64,000 nucleotides of DNA from Halapricum desulfuricans (GTDB taxonomy: Archaea; Halobacteriota; Halobacteria; Halobacteriales; Haloarculaceae), in contig NZ_CP064787.1 in the NCBI RefSeq assembly GCF_017094505.1, positions 2,046,001-2,110,000 of the forward strand, read 5' to 3'. The position numbers were made by a program, and so were the translations under genes. The stretch's first letter is position 1; each line of letters begins with the position of its first letter. Of this stretch, positions 8,578 through 17,689 are shown piece after piece. Below the pieces are notes generated by a model. The model ran no database searches, was not told the origin of the DNA, and was given only the letters and a program-made list of their open reading frames with translations.

Positions 8578-9414
8578 TTATCGCCGCTGTTCGTCGATCC
8601 GAAGACCTGGGTGCCAGCGATCCGCGCCCGCCTTCTCGGCTGTTTCGTCCATCTCCGCGAGAATCGAGACCGCCTCGCTCGCGGTTTTCGCGGCCTTTCG
8701 CTCGCCTTCAGTCCGGAATTCCCCGGTAACCCGGTTTGCGTAGACCGTACTGACCGCGCCCGCCCGGAGACCGTATAGCGCCGCCAGCGTCAGGATCGAG
8801 CTGGCTTCCATTTCGAAGTTGAGCACGTTCGCCGCCTCGAGTTCCGCGACCAGTTCGTCGCTACCCCGAGCCTCGAACCCCTCGAATCCGGGCCGTCCCT
8901 GCCCGGCGTAAAACGAGTCCGTCGAGCAGGTCACCCCGACGTGATAGCCGTAGCCCAGTCGCTCGGCGGCTGCGATCAGCGCCGAGACGACGGCGTGATC
9001 CGCGACGGCGGGGTAGTCCTCGCGGACGTATTCGTCGCTGGTCCCCTCCTGACGGACCGCGCCCGTCGTGATCACGAGGTCGCCGACCTCGGCTTCGGGC
9101 TGGATCGAGCCACAGGACCCGACGCGTATCAGCGTCTCGCCGCCGACGCGCGCGAGCTCCTCGACCGCGATGGCCGCCGAGGGACTGCCGATTCCCGTCG
9201 AGGTGACCGAGACGGGCGTGCCGTCGTAGGTTCCCGTCGCCGTCCGGTACTCGCGGTGGTCGGCGACGACCTCGTGGTCGTCCCAGACGTCGGTTATCTT
9301 CGGGACGCGATCCGGGTCGCCCGGAAGCAACACGCTGTCGGCGATGTCGTCCGGACCGACTTCGAGGTGGTACTGTTCGTCGTCGCTCGGGTCCTCGGCA
9401 GGGTCGGGTGTCAT
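8578..9414 (-). CDS. udp: Nucleoside (uridine) phosphorylase
   Basis: Cleaves a nucleoside with phosphate to base and ribose 1-phosphate in pyrimidine or purine salvage. It is a PNP/UDP family protein of 278 residues: VLLPGDPDRVPKI near residue 28, a phosphate-site Arg and TGIGSPSAAIAVEEL near 70-90, IRVGSCGSI near 96, and the substrate loop NFEMEASSIL near 198. It overlaps cdd by ATGA (9411-9414) and is the second gene of a cdd-udp operon. Substrate preference cannot be decided from the sequence, but the deaminase partner favours uridine. Confidence 0.9.
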   Translation of the reverse strand: MTPDPAEDPSDDEQYHLEVGPDDIADSVLLPGDPDRVPKITDVWDDHEVVADHREYRTATGTYDGTPVSVTSTGIGSPSAAIAVEELARVGGETLIRVGSCGSIQPEAEVGDLVITTGAVRQEGTSDEYVREDYPAVADHAVVSALIAAAERLGYGYHVGVTCSTDSFYAGQGRPGFEGFEARGSDELVAELEAANVLNFEMEASSILTLAALYGLRAGAVSTVYANRVTGEFRTEGERKAAKTASEAVSILAEMDETAEKAGADRWHPGLRIDEQRR

Positions 9415-9800
9415 CGGTCCAGATGGGCCGCAGTGATCGTGTTCGGGAGCAACTCGCCGAGCGTGTAGGTGCTGTGCTCGTCGCCTTCGTCGCAGTGGAT
9501 CGCGAGGTCGTCACCGCAGAACTCAGCCAGCGTCTGGCGACACATCCCGCAGGGCGTGACGCCGTCGCGCTCGCTGGACGCCACGGCAATCGCGTCGAAC
9601 GCCCGGTGACCGGCCTGAACGGCCTTGCTGATCGCCAGTTCCTCGGCGTGAACGCTGTTTGAGTAGTTGGCGTTCTCGATGTTACAGCCCGTGAAGACGG
9701 TCCCGTCCGCCGTCCTGATCGCCGCGCCGACGCGGTACTCCGAGTACGGGGCATACGAGTCGGACAGCGCGTCTCGCGCTCGCTCGATGAGACGTTCCAT
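9411..9800 (-). CDS. cdd: Cytidine deaminase
   Basis: Deaminates cytidine and deoxycytidine to uridine forms, feeding the adjacent phosphorylase. The 129-residue tetramer-type enzyme has the TGCNIENANYSN substrate loop, the catalytic HAEELAIS (Zn ligand and Glu in an H/C-A-E motif) and the Zn ligands of PCGMCRQTLAEF. First gene of the cdd-udp pair, with a 4-base overlap to udp. Divergent from thiB. Confidence 0.95.
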   Translation of the reverse strand: MERLIERARDALSDSYAPYSEYRVGAAIRTADGTVFTGCNIENANYSNSVHAEELAISKAVQAGHRAFDAIAVASSERDGVTPCGMCRQTLAEFCGDDLAIHCDEGDEHSTYTLGELLPNTITAAHLDR

Positions 9801-9868
9801 AGCGGCCTCTCGGGGGCCGCCAGCAAAAAGACGGGGGCCACAGCGCCGGTTGACCCACAGTGCGTGTG

Positions 9869-9876
9869 CTTTAATA
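9869..9876 (+). promoter_or_regulatory. TATA box of the thiB operon
   Basis: ctttaata lies 24-31 bases before the ATG at 9900, which implies a leaderless transcript. The alternative GTG start at 9864 would precede this box, so it is rejected. Confidence 0.65.
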
Positions 9877-9899
9877 TCACTCGGTACAACAACCCAGTA

Positions 9900-11027
9900 A
9901 TGAGACGCCGAACGTTCCTCAGGACCGCGGGTGTCGGCTCGGTCGTCGCGCTAGCGGGCTGTGCCGGAGACGGCGACCAGAACGGGACACCGAGTGACAC
10001 TCAGCAGGACGGGACATCGGGCGATGGCCCACAGAACGGGACGACGACCACAGGCAACCGGGAACGGACGCTCACGGTCGCCACCTACTCGTCATTCACC
10101 GGCGACGACACGGCCGGCAACTACCTCAAGTCGGCGTTCGAGGACGAACGCGACGGCGTGACCGTCGAGTTCGAGGTGCCGGAGAACGGGCTCAACCAGT
10201 ACATCCTGCAGAAACAACAGGGGTCGAACGTCAGCGCCGACATGTACGTCGGGCTGAACACGGCCGAACTCGTCCGCGCCGAAGACGGGCTCGACGCGGA
10301 GCTGTTTCTCGACTCGCGGGGCGAGCTCGACCGGGCCGACGCGATCAAGCCGGACCTGGAGATCGACCCCGAGGGACGGGCGGTCACCTACGACACCGGC
10401 TACATCACGCTCGTCTACGACGAGGACGAGGTCGACCCGCCGGCGACGTTCGACGAGTTGCTCGAGCCGGCCTACGAGGACGCGTTGATCACCCAGAACG
10501 CCCAGCAGTCCGATCCCGGCCGGGCGTTCCTGCTGTGGACGATCGCCGATCAGGGCGAAGACGAGTATCTCGACTACTGGCAGGGACTGCTCGACAACGG
10601 CGTCCGGATCCTCAGCGACTGGGAGCCCGCCTACAACGCCTACCTCGACGGGAGCGCGCCGATGGTCGTCTCCTACTCGACCGATCAGGTGTACTATCAC
10701 GGTCCCGACGTGGACATGTCCCGCCATCAGGTCGGGTTCATCGAGGATCAGGGGTACGCCAATCCCGAGGCGATGGCCCGCTTTGCCGACACCGACACCG
10801 CGGATCTTGCGCTTGAGTTCATGGACTTCGTTCTGCAGCCCGAACAGCAGGCCGAGATCGCGGTCCGAAACGTCCAGTTCCCGGCCGTCGAGGACGCCGA
10901 CCCCGGCGAGGAGTTCTCCGAGTACGCATACGAACCGCCCGAACCCGTCACCCACACCTACGACGAACTGCAGGGCAAAGTCGACGAATGGATCGAGCAG
11001 TGGGCCCGACAGATCGCCGGCCCGTGA
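9900..11027 (+). CDS. thiB: ThiB-like ABC substrate-binding lipoprotein
   Basis: Extracellular binding protein for a thiamine-type ABC importer. The N-terminus has a Tat twin-arginine motif and lipobox (MRRRTFLRTAG, then ALAGC), so it is folded before export and lipid-anchored. An acidic Gly/Thr linker follows. The mature domain starts TLTVATYSSFTG near residue 60 and resembles ThiB family proteins, with NAQQSDPGRAFLLW near 200 and DGSAPMVVSYSTDQVYY near 258. The length of 375 residues is about 40 more than bacterial ThiB because of the linker. It is the first gene of an operon with permease and ATPase. Ligand identity (thiamine, TPP or an iron chelate) is inferred. Confidence 0.8.
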   Translation: MRRRTFLRTAGVGSVVALAGCAGDGDQNGTPSDTQQDGTSGDGPQNGTTTTGNRERTLTVATYSSFTGDDTAGNYLKSAFEDERDGVTVEFEVPENGLNQYILQKQQGSNVSADMYVGLNTAELVRAEDGLDAELFLDSRGELDRADAIKPDLEIDPEGRAVTYDTGYITLVYDEDEVDPPATFDELLEPAYEDALITQNAQQSDPGRAFLLWTIADQGEDEYLDYWQGLLDNGVRILSDWEPAYNAYLDGSAPMVVSYSTDQVYYHGPDVDMSRHQVGFIEDQGYANPEAMARFADTDTADLALEFMDFVLQPEQQAEIAVRNVQFPAVEDADPGEEFSEYAYEPPEPVTHTYDELQGKVDEWIEQWARQIAGP

Positions 11028-11168
11028 TCGCCGCCGATCGACTGCCGTCACGAGACCGACAGTGCGAGTCGGCACGGCCGCCGTCGGCGCGTCCGGCTCA
11101 CGATGCGTCGACTCGAGGGTGTATCGAACATCGTCACGGACGTAAGTCCGGCTCCCGCAGCCCCACCA

Positions 11169-12974
11169 ATGACTGCTGATCGGACTGTCTCTCGGGCGCT
11201 CCAGCGCGCCGCGCTCCCGGTCGGAGTCGCGGCGACGATCGCCGTCCTGCTGGTCGTCTTCTACTATCCGGTCGGCAACGTGCTCGCGTCGGCCGTTCGC
11301 GACGGCGGCCACTTCACGAGTGCGCCGATTCGGGCGGTCCTGACCGACCCCTTCTACACGGGCGTCGCCCATCACCTGTTCGCCGACCCGCTCGGCGTCC
11401 CGGCCGGAGTCGTCGACTGGACCGGTGCCGGGTTCCCGTCGGTCCGGCTCGGTCTGTTCGGCTTCACGGCGTATCAGGCGCTGCTGTCGACGGTCGCGAG
11501 CGTCCTGCTCGGGCTTCCCGGAGCGTACGTGCTGGCCCGCTATGACTTCCGCGGCCGACGGACGATCACGTCGCTGACACTCGTGCCGTTCGTGCTCCCG
11601 TCGATCCTGGTCGCGGTCGGCTTCCGAGCGATGTTCAGCCGCCGCGGGGTCGCAAACGACCTGCTCGGCGCGGTCGGGCTGGGGCCGGTCGAGTTGCTCG
11701 GCACGCTGCAGATCGTCGTCCTCGCGCACGCCTTCTACAACGCGCCGCTGGTGACGCGGCTGGTGACGACCGCCTGGGAGGGCGTCGACCGACGGCAGGT
11801 CGAGAGCGCGCGTTCGCTGGGCGCGTCACGGATCCGGGCATTCAGCGACGTCGTCCTGCCGGCGCTGGCTCCGGCGATCCTTACTGGGGCCGTGCTGACG
11901 TTCGTGTTCACGTTCATGTCGTTCCCGATCGTGCTGACGCTCGGCGGGCTCGATCTGGCGACCGTCGAGGTGTGGATCTACGCCCGCGTCCAGTCGCTTG
12001 CACTCCGGGAGGCCGCGACGCTCGCGACCCTGGAGACCGTCCTCTCGCTCGCGTTCATCTACGTCTATCTGCGCTACGAGAACCGGCAGGTCACGACCCG
12101 GCGTGGCGGTCAGTCGCTCCCCCGCGAGCGGCTGGTCGCCGGCTGGCGGTCGCTTTTCGACCCGCGGCGGCTGGCGATCGCCGGCTACGTCGCGATCGTC
12201 GCCGTCGTTATCGTCGGGCCGCTGGTCAGCCTGCTCGTCGAGAGCGTCACCGATCCCAGCGGAAGCTTCACGACGGCCTACTACGAGTTCCTGCTGGCTC
12301 GACAGTCCTCCGGGGCCGTCGGTACCGTCCGGCCATTGCCGGCCGTGATCAACTCGCTGGTCTTCGGGGCGGGGACGCTGCTGCTTGCGATCCCGATGGG
12401 CGTGGTCGTCGCCGTCGCCGCGACGCGGGGCGGTCGCGGCAGTCGAATCGCGGAGGCGATCTTGACCGCGCCGCTCGCAGTCAGCGGGATCGTCGTCGGG
12501 ATCGGGCTGCTGCTGACGTTCGTCTTCGGGACGACGGTCGCGGGCCACCGGCTTGTGGTGACCGGTCCCGTCGCGATCGTCTTCGCACACGCCGCGGCGG
12601 CCTACCCGTTCGTGACGCGCAACGTCGCGCCCGCGCTGGGCGGACTCGATCCCCGGCTCCGGGAGGTCGCTCGCTCGCTGGGCGCGACGCGACTGCGGGC
12701 GCTGCTCGAGGTCGAACTCCCGGTGATCGCGCCGGCCCTTTTGGCGGGGGCGGCCTTCGCGTTCGCGATCAGCATCGGCGAGTTCGATTCGACGGTCTTA
12801 CTCGCGGAGGGCGTCGACAGTTACACGATGCCGGTCGCGCTGGAACGGTACATCGGCACGCGCTCGCTCGGTCCCAACCTCGGCCCGGCGACCGCGATGG
12901 GAACCGTCCTGCTCGCGGTGACGGCCGTCAGTTTCGTCGTCATCGATCGCCTCGGGGGGCGGTGGGAGCCATGA
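11169..12974 (+). CDS. thiP: ThiP-like ABC permease (two fused permease halves)
   Basis: Membrane permease of about 601 residues with roughly twelve helices and two binding-protein-dependent transport modules. The EAA-type loops are visible as ESARSLGASRIRAF (first half) and REVARSLGATRLRAL (second half). This duplicated architecture is typical of ThiP and FbpB permeases. I prefer the ATG at 11169 (MTADRTVSR). An in-frame ATG at 11103 would add 22 residues and cannot be excluded. It follows thiB after 141 bases and overlaps the ATPase gene by ATGA at 12971. Confidence 0.85.
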   Translation: MTADRTVSRALQRAALPVGVAATIAVLLVVFYYPVGNVLASAVRDGGHFTSAPIRAVLTDPFYTGVAHHLFADPLGVPAGVVDWTGAGFPSVRLGLFGFTAYQALLSTVASVLLGLPGAYVLARYDFRGRRTITSLTLVPFVLPSILVAVGFRAMFSRRGVANDLLGAVGLGPVELLGTLQIVVLAHAFYNAPLVTRLVTTAWEGVDRRQVESARSLGASRIRAFSDVVLPALAPAILTGAVLTFVFTFMSFPIVLTLGGLDLATVEVWIYARVQSLALREAATLATLETVLSLAFIYVYLRYENRQVTTRRGGQSLPRERLVAGWRSLFDPRRLAIAGYVAIVAVVIVGPLVSLLVESVTDPSGSFTTAYYEFLLARQSSGAVGTVRPLPAVINSLVFGAGTLLLAIPMGVVVAVAATRGGRGSRIAEAILTAPLAVSGIVVGIGLLLTFVFGTTVAGHRLVVTGPVAIVFAHAAAAYPFVTRNVAPALGGLDPRLREVARSLGATRLRALLEVELPVIAPALLAGAAFAFAISIGEFDSTVLLAEGVDSYTMPVALERYIGTRSLGPNLGPATAMGTVLLAVTAVSFVVIDRLGGRWEP

Positions 12975-14137
12975 GCTCAGTCACTCTCGAGGACGTCTCG
13001 GTCGCCTTCGACGGCGTCCCCGCGCTCGATTCGGTGTCGCTGTCGATCGAGGCGGGCGAGTTCTTCACGCTGGTCGGCCCCTCCGGGTGCGGGAAGACGA
13101 CGACGCTCCGGGCGATCGCCGGCTTCGAGACGGCCGACGCCGGCTCCGTCTCGATCGGCGGCGAAGACGTCGCGGGCGTGCCCCCGGAAAACCGGAACGT
13201 CGGCATCGTCTTCCAGAACTACGCGCTGTTCCCGCACATGAGCGTCCGCGAGAACGTCGCCTACGGTCTGCGCTATCGCGACCCGCCGGGGGGCGGCTCG
13301 ACGGAAGAACGGGTTGCGGAACTGCTCGATCTCGTGGACATGGACGGGATGGGCGACCGCGATCCCGAGTCGCTGTCGGGCGGCCAGCAACAGCGGATCG
13401 CGCTGGCTCGCGCGCTCGCGCCCGGCCCGGACGTCCTCCTGCTGGACGAACCGCTGTCGGCGCTGGACGCCCGACTCCGGGAGCGGTTGCGCGTCGTGAT
13501 CCGGGAGATCCAGCAGGAACTGGGCATCACGACGATCTACGTCACCCACGACCAGTCGGAGGCGCTGGCGATCTCCGACCGCGTGGCGGTCGTCTCCGAC
13601 GGCCGCGTCGAACAGGTCGGGCCGCCCGAGTCGATCTACCGCGCGCCGGCGACCCGGTTCGTCGCGGCGTTCGTCGGCGACAACAATCTACTGGCGGGCG
13701 TCGTCGTCTCCTCGGACCCGCCGCGAGTCGCGCTCGACGCGCGTTCCGGCCCCGCCGATCGCTCGGACGAGACCGTCGAGCGTTCGGGCGTGGCATCCTC
13801 TTTCGAGCGTTCGGACGTGACAGTCCCCGTCGACAGCCCACACGCGACGGGCCGGGCGGTGACGCTGTCGATCCGGCCCGAATCGCTCTCGCTCGTCGAG
13901 TCTGGTTCTCGGGATGGGGACAGCCGGATCACGTTCCCCGCGACCGTCTCGACAGCCGAGTTCATGGGCGACGCCTATCGCGTCCACTGTGAGTGGGGCG
14001 GCCGCGAGTTGCTGGTCAAGACCGACGCCGACGAGCCGCCGGACGGCGACGTGCGGCTGGCAGTCGACCCGGAAGACGTGACAGTCCTGGACGAACCACG
14101 AGCGAGTTCGCGTCCAGTGGAGGCCGACGATGACTGA
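12971..14137 (+). CDS. thiQ: ThiQ-like ABC ATPase
   Basis: Energises the importer from the cytoplasmic side. Walker A GPSGCGKTTT near residue 35, Q-loop VFQNYALFPHMSV near 82, signature LSGGQQQRIALARAL near 137, Walker B VLLLDEPLSALD near 156 and the switch His THDQSEAL near 191 are all present. After about residue 235 a C-terminal TOBE-like extension carries a low-complexity Ser/Asp/Arg region (about 275-305). The length of 388 residues makes it closer to PotA/FbpC/CysA-type ATPases than to short ThiQ. The start overlaps the permease stop. Confidence 0.85.
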   Translation: MSSVTLEDVSVAFDGVPALDSVSLSIEAGEFFTLVGPSGCGKTTTLRAIAGFETADAGSVSIGGEDVAGVPPENRNVGIVFQNYALFPHMSVRENVAYGLRYRDPPGGGSTEERVAELLDLVDMDGMGDRDPESLSGGQQQRIALARALAPGPDVLLLDEPLSALDARLRERLRVVIREIQQELGITTIYVTHDQSEALAISDRVAVVSDGRVEQVGPPESIYRAPATRFVAAFVGDNNLLAGVVVSSDPPRVALDARSGPADRSDETVERSGVASSFERSDVTVPVDSPHATGRAVTLSIRPESLSLVESGSRDGDSRITFPATVSTAEFMGDAYRVHCEWGGRELLVKTDADEPPDGDVRLAVDPEDVTVLDEPRASSRPVEADDD

Positions 14138-15137
14138 CCTCGGGAAGATCGACGCCGACTTCTTCGAGCGGGTGATCGCACCGAACCTCGGTGCCGACCG
14201 CGAGAACGTTTCGCTCGGCCCGACGGCCGGGATCGACTTCGGCGTCCTCGAACTCGGCGGGCGGGCGGTCGTCACCGCCACCGATCCCCTGTCGGTCCTG
14301 CCGGCGCTCGGCCTCGAGCGCGCCGGTCGGCTGGCGATCGACATCGTGCTCTCGGACGTCGCGGTTTCGGGAATCGAACCCGACCACCTGACACTCGGCC
14401 TGACGCTGCCGCCCGACTACGAACGGGAGACGCTGGCCGCCGTCTGGCGCGGTATCGACGCGCACGCGAGCGAACTGGGCGTCGAGGTGACTGCGACGCA
14501 CGTCGGGCGCTACCCTGGCGTCGAGCGCTCCTGGATCGGCTCGGCGACGGCGCTCGGCATCGGAGACCCGGAGGATCTGGTCCGCCCGGACGGCGCACGG
14601 CCGGGCGACGAACTCGTGGTCTCGACCGGCCCGGCCGCGGAGGTCGCTGGGCTGTTCGCCACGCTGTACCCCGAGCGACTCGGGCTCGATCCCGGGACGG
14701 TCGCGACTGCCCAGCGACGCGTGAACGACATCCCGGCGGTCGAAGACGCGCTCGCCGCCCACCGCGCCGGGGCCGTCACTGCGATGCACGACGCGACGGA
14801 GGGCGGGATCGCCGGCGGGCTCGACGAGATGGCCGACGGTGCTGGCGTCCGTTTCGAGATCGATGCCGGGGCGGTTCCGGTGGCCGAGGGCGTCGACGCG
14901 GTCTGCTCGGCGATCGACGTCGATCCCTGGCGCGTGACCAGTTGCGGGACGCTGCTGATGGCCGTCGAGTCGGGTGAAGGCGAGGCCGTCGTCGCAGCGC
15001 TCGAGGAGCGTGGAACCCCGGCTGCGGTCGTCGGGCGGGTGCGAGAAGGTAACGGCGTCTACGCCGACGGTCAGCGAGTCGAGCCACCGGCTCGTGACCC
15101 GTCCTGGAAAGCCGCAGAACGACTCTCGCAGTCCTAG
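14130..15137 (+). CDS. AIR synthase family protein (HypE/ThiL-like)
   Basis: A 335-residue ATP-binding protein of the PurM/ThiL/HypE/SelD superfamily. The N-terminal AIRS half has the metal/nucleotide Asp region (VTATDPLSV, near 50) and LAIDIVLSDVAVSGIEP near 70. The C-terminal half has MHDATEGGIAGGLDEMAD near 214 and VTSCGTLLMAV near 270, as in HypE. It overlaps the ATPase gene by 8 bases, so it belongs to the importer operon. In an operon with a thiamine-type transporter it could be a kinase acting on a thiamine precursor, but the HypE-like C-terminal half argues against a simple ThiL assignment. Its stop codon shares CTAG with the convergent ferredoxin gene. Confidence 0.8.
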   Translation: MTDLGKIDADFFERVIAPNLGADRENVSLGPTAGIDFGVLELGGRAVVTATDPLSVLPALGLERAGRLAIDIVLSDVAVSGIEPDHLTLGLTLPPDYERETLAAVWRGIDAHASELGVEVTATHVGRYPGVERSWIGSATALGIGDPEDLVRPDGARPGDELVVSTGPAAEVAGLFATLYPERLGLDPGTVATAQRRVNDIPAVEDALAAHRAGAVTAMHDATEGGIAGGLDEMADGAGVRFEIDAGAVPVAEGVDAVCSAIDVDPWRVTSCGTLLMAVESGEGEAVVAALEERGTPAAVVGRVREGNGVYADGQRVEPPARDPSWKAAERLSQS

Positions 15138-15301
15138 AGCGAGATCGCGTCGACCGGGCACTGCTCGGCAGCCTGCTCGGCTTCCGGCGTGACCTCGTCG
15201 CTGACGGCCGTCGCGACGCCGCCGTCCATCTCGAACGTTTCCGGTGCGACCGACACGCACACCTGACAACCCGTACAGATCGTCTCGTCGACTTCAACCA
15301 T
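15134..15301 (-). CDS. Small 4Fe-4S ferredoxin
   Basis: A 55-residue one-cluster ferredoxin (MVEVDETICTGCQVC). Cluster ligands are CTGCQVC near residues 10-16 and the distant CPVD near 48; the middle is acidic. It is an electron carrier with an unknown partner. The start at 15301 was chosen because the upstream in-frame sequence lacks ferredoxin character and the first residues match the family. It is monocistronic as far as can be seen and convergent with the AIR-synthase gene, with stops overlapping in CTAG (15134-15137). Confidence 0.9.
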   Translation of the reverse strand: MVEVDETICTGCQVCVSVAPETFEMDGGVATAVSDEVTPEAEQAAEQCPVDAISL

Positions 15302-15396
15302 TGTTACACGGGAGAGTACCGTCCCCCAATAAAAGGGGGTCTCGGCGATTCCCAGCCGCTGGAAACGGGGCTGTGGAACCGTGAATGTTATCAGTG

Positions 15397-16704
15397 TCAA
15401 GTCGCGATCGTCTCGACTCCGTCGGCCGGGCCCATGCGCCGGAGTCGGGGGTGGGCCAGCCAGTAGCCCGCCAGCAGCAGGACGTTCGCGCCGCCGGCCA
15501 TCATAACGACAGCCGGGCCGACGATCGAGGCGGCCAGTCCGCCGAGCAGTGCCCCGGCCGGGACAGCCGCGGTCGAAGCGCTCCCGAGCAGCCCCGAGAC
15601 GCGCCCCAGCAGTCGGTCGGGGACCGCGGACTGGACGATCGAGGACAGCAGGACGTTGCTCGCGCCGATCGGGACGACCGCGATCGCGAGCAGCGCGACC
15701 GTCGCCGGCAGCCAGTCCACGACGATCGCGGCGATCCAGAGGCACCCGCTCGCGAGGAAGGCCCCAATCGAGAGCCAGCCGAAGGGTAACTCGTCGAGAC
15801 CGGAAGCGACGACCGCGCCGGCGAGCATGCCGCCGGCGATCGCGGCCATCAACGCGCCGTAGGCGCCCGACCCGCCGAGCGTGTCCGCGAACGCCGGGAG
15901 GACGCCGATCGTCGCGCCGCTGGCCACGAAGTTCACCACCGCCGCGCCGAGGACGATCGGTGCCAGCACGGTCCCGCGGACGAAACCGACCCCTTCTAGC
16001 AGGGATTCGCGGTAGGTGTCGGACCCGTCGCTCGGGCTGCCCGCAGTCGATTCCGCACCGCCGTCGGCCAACGCGGTCGCGGTTTCGGCGGCAGTATCAG
16101 CAGACGCGGACGCGTCACTGTCCCCGGCCCCGGCGGGTGGCACGTGGACCGTCGCAAACAGCAGTGCGGCCGCGGCGAAGGTGATCGAGTCGATCGCGAA
16201 CAGGGCGACTGCACCGACGGCTGCGACCAGGATGCCCGCGGCGGCGTTAGCGACCAGCTCGGTGCCCTGGTAGGCCAGGCTGAACAGCGAGTTCGCCTCC
16301 ACGAGTTCCTCTCGTTCGACGATCCGCGGGAGCGCGGCCGACTGAGCGGGGTAGACGAACTGGTTGAGCAGCGAGAGTAGCGGCATCACCGTCAGTACGA
16401 CCCACACCGACAGCCATCCCAGATGGGCCGCGACCGGGAGCGTGAGGATCACGATGGCCTGAACGATCTGGGTCGTCACGAGCACTCGCCTGAGATCCCA
16501 GCGGTCGACCAGCGGACCGGCGAAGGCCTGTAATCCCTGTGGTGCCATCACGAGAAAACCGGCCAGCCCCGAGAAGAACGGATCGCCCGTCAGATCGTAG
16601 ACGAGCCACGTCGCCGCGACGAAGTAGAGACTATCTCCGACGTTCGTAACGAGCCGTCCCGCGAACAGCCGCCTGAAGTTCCGATTTCCGAGCAGTGGGC
16701 GCAT
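15397..16704 (-). CDS. MFS transporter (enterobactin-exporter-like)
   Basis: Polytopic membrane protein of 435 residues with about twelve helices. The start at 16704 gives MRPLLGNRNFRRLFAGRLV, the usual N-terminus of MFS_3-type exporters (NFRRLFAGR, SLYFVAATWLVYDLTG). A cytoplasmic loop at about residues 180-235 is rich in Ala/Ser/Asp and separates two six-helix halves. The long upstream in-frame reading to 17322 overlaps the neighbouring regulator and is not real. The substrate is unknown and could be a drug or metabolite. It lies 80 bases downstream of the winged-helix regulator gene on the same strand. Confidence 0.85.
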   Translation of the reverse strand: MRPLLGNRNFRRLFAGRLVTNVGDSLYFVAATWLVYDLTGDPFFSGLAGFLVMAPQGLQAFAGPLVDRWDLRRVLVTTQIVQAIVILTLPVAAHLGWLSVWVVLTVMPLLSLLNQFVYPAQSAALPRIVEREELVEANSLFSLAYQGTELVANAAAGILVAAVGAVALFAIDSITFAAAALLFATVHVPPAGAGDSDASASADTAAETATALADGGAESTAGSPSDGSDTYRESLLEGVGFVRGTVLAPIVLGAAVVNFVASGATIGVLPAFADTLGGSGAYGALMAAIAGGMLAGAVVASGLDELPFGWLSIGAFLASGCLWIAAIVVDWLPATVALLAIAVVPIGASNVLLSSIVQSAVPDRLLGRVSGLLGSASTAAVPAGALLGGLAASIVGPAVVMMAGGANVLLLAGYWLAHPRLRRMGPADGVETIAT

Positions 16705-16784
16705 ACGCGTTTGAATGCCGAGTGGGACAATAATAGTATCCAGAATGACATTTCTGTCCCCGTCGAAACAGAACGCCAGTTCTG

Positions 16785-17645
16785 TCAGGAGCGTGTCGTT
16801 TCGATGGCGCGCAGCCGGTCGTCGAGACGGATCGTGAGGCTTTCGTCGTCGATGGTGATCACGAATTCGAGCGCGGCGGGGTCGGACTCGTCGTCGACCA
16901 GTCGCTCGTCGCCGCCGAAGATCGGATCCTGAGCCCACAGTGGCGTCTCCTGCACGTCGAGGCCGTGCTCGCGGGCAAACGCGACGACTTCCGGGACCTG
17001 AAGTAGGGAGATGCCGGTGGACATCGTCATCTCGAGGCCACAGTGCTGACACTGGTGGTTTGCTCCGATTCCCTCGACCTCTGGGATGTCGAGTTCGACC
17101 TCGGTCGGCCCCAAGCAGAACGGGCAGAACCCGTCCGTGATCTGTCCGAGGACGTGGCGCGCGTACCGCGAGAAGACCGCCGGGAGTTCTTCGCGGTCCC
17201 GACCGCGGAGGATCCCCGGGGGCGCAGGATAGGCGATGACGTGGGTCTCGCAGTCCTCGCAGACGATCTCGAAGTGATCGCGATCGTAGACGGCAGTCAA
17301 CCGGCCGCCACAGAGCGGACACGGGTCGTCGATCGGCACGGGATCGATCGTCCGCTCCTCGTACGTCCCGGCGAACACTGCCCCGAGCACGCGAAACCCG
17401 CTCGTCGTCAGCTCGTACCCCTCCTCGGTCTGCTCGACGAACTGTCCCTTGAGCTTGCCGAGGTGGTAGTTGAACTGGCCGCTGTCGCGCATTCCGACGC
17501 GCTCGCGCAACTCGGAGAACGTCAGCGGGTCGTCCAGGGCGTACAGTTCCCGGAGGATCGCCAGTCGCGTCTCGTCGGCCAGAAGGGAGAAGGCGTCTTC
17601 CGCACTGGCGGGTTCGCGTCCGGTGTCGCGATCTGAATCGCCCAT
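16785..17645 (-). CDS. ArsR-like winged-helix regulator with zinc-ribbon C-terminus
   Basis: A 286-residue DNA-binding protein. Residues about 16-75 form an ArsR-like winged helix (AFSLLADETRLAILREL, then TFSELRERVGM and FNYHLGKLKGQFV). The middle carries two zinc-ribbon pairs (CPLCGG near 114 with CEDCETH near 133; CPFCLG near 176 with CQHCGLEM near 205). The C-terminus is acidic with a VITIDDESLTIRLDDR strand. This layout recurs in haloarchaeal regulators (I think DUF7351, unverified). It may control the MFS gene that follows. The start at 17645 is the first Met before the HTH. Confidence 0.8.
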   Translation of the reverse strand: MGDSDRDTGREPASAEDAFSLLADETRLAILRELYALDDPLTFSELRERVGMRDSGQFNYHLGKLKGQFVEQTEEGYELTTSGFRVLGAVFAGTYEERTIDPVPIDDPCPLCGGRLTAVYDRDHFEIVCEDCETHVIAYPAPPGILRGRDREELPAVFSRYARHVLGQITDGFCPFCLGPTEVELDIPEVEGIGANHQCQHCGLEMTMSTGISLLQVPEVVAFAREHGLDVQETPLWAQDPIFGGDERLVDDESDPAALEFVITIDDESLTIRLDDRLRAIETTRS

Positions 17646-17689
17646 AGCTGACAGTCGACTCTCCGGCCCAAAACGTTCGGGGTCGGATA

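Noticed and set aside
14366-14386. tRNA-like T-arm (gggaatcgaacccga)
   Set aside because: It is inside the AIR-synthase coding frame, with no acceptor or anticodon arm pairing around it. A similar look-alike near 1855-1915 between aMBF1 and lutC fails to form a T-stem.
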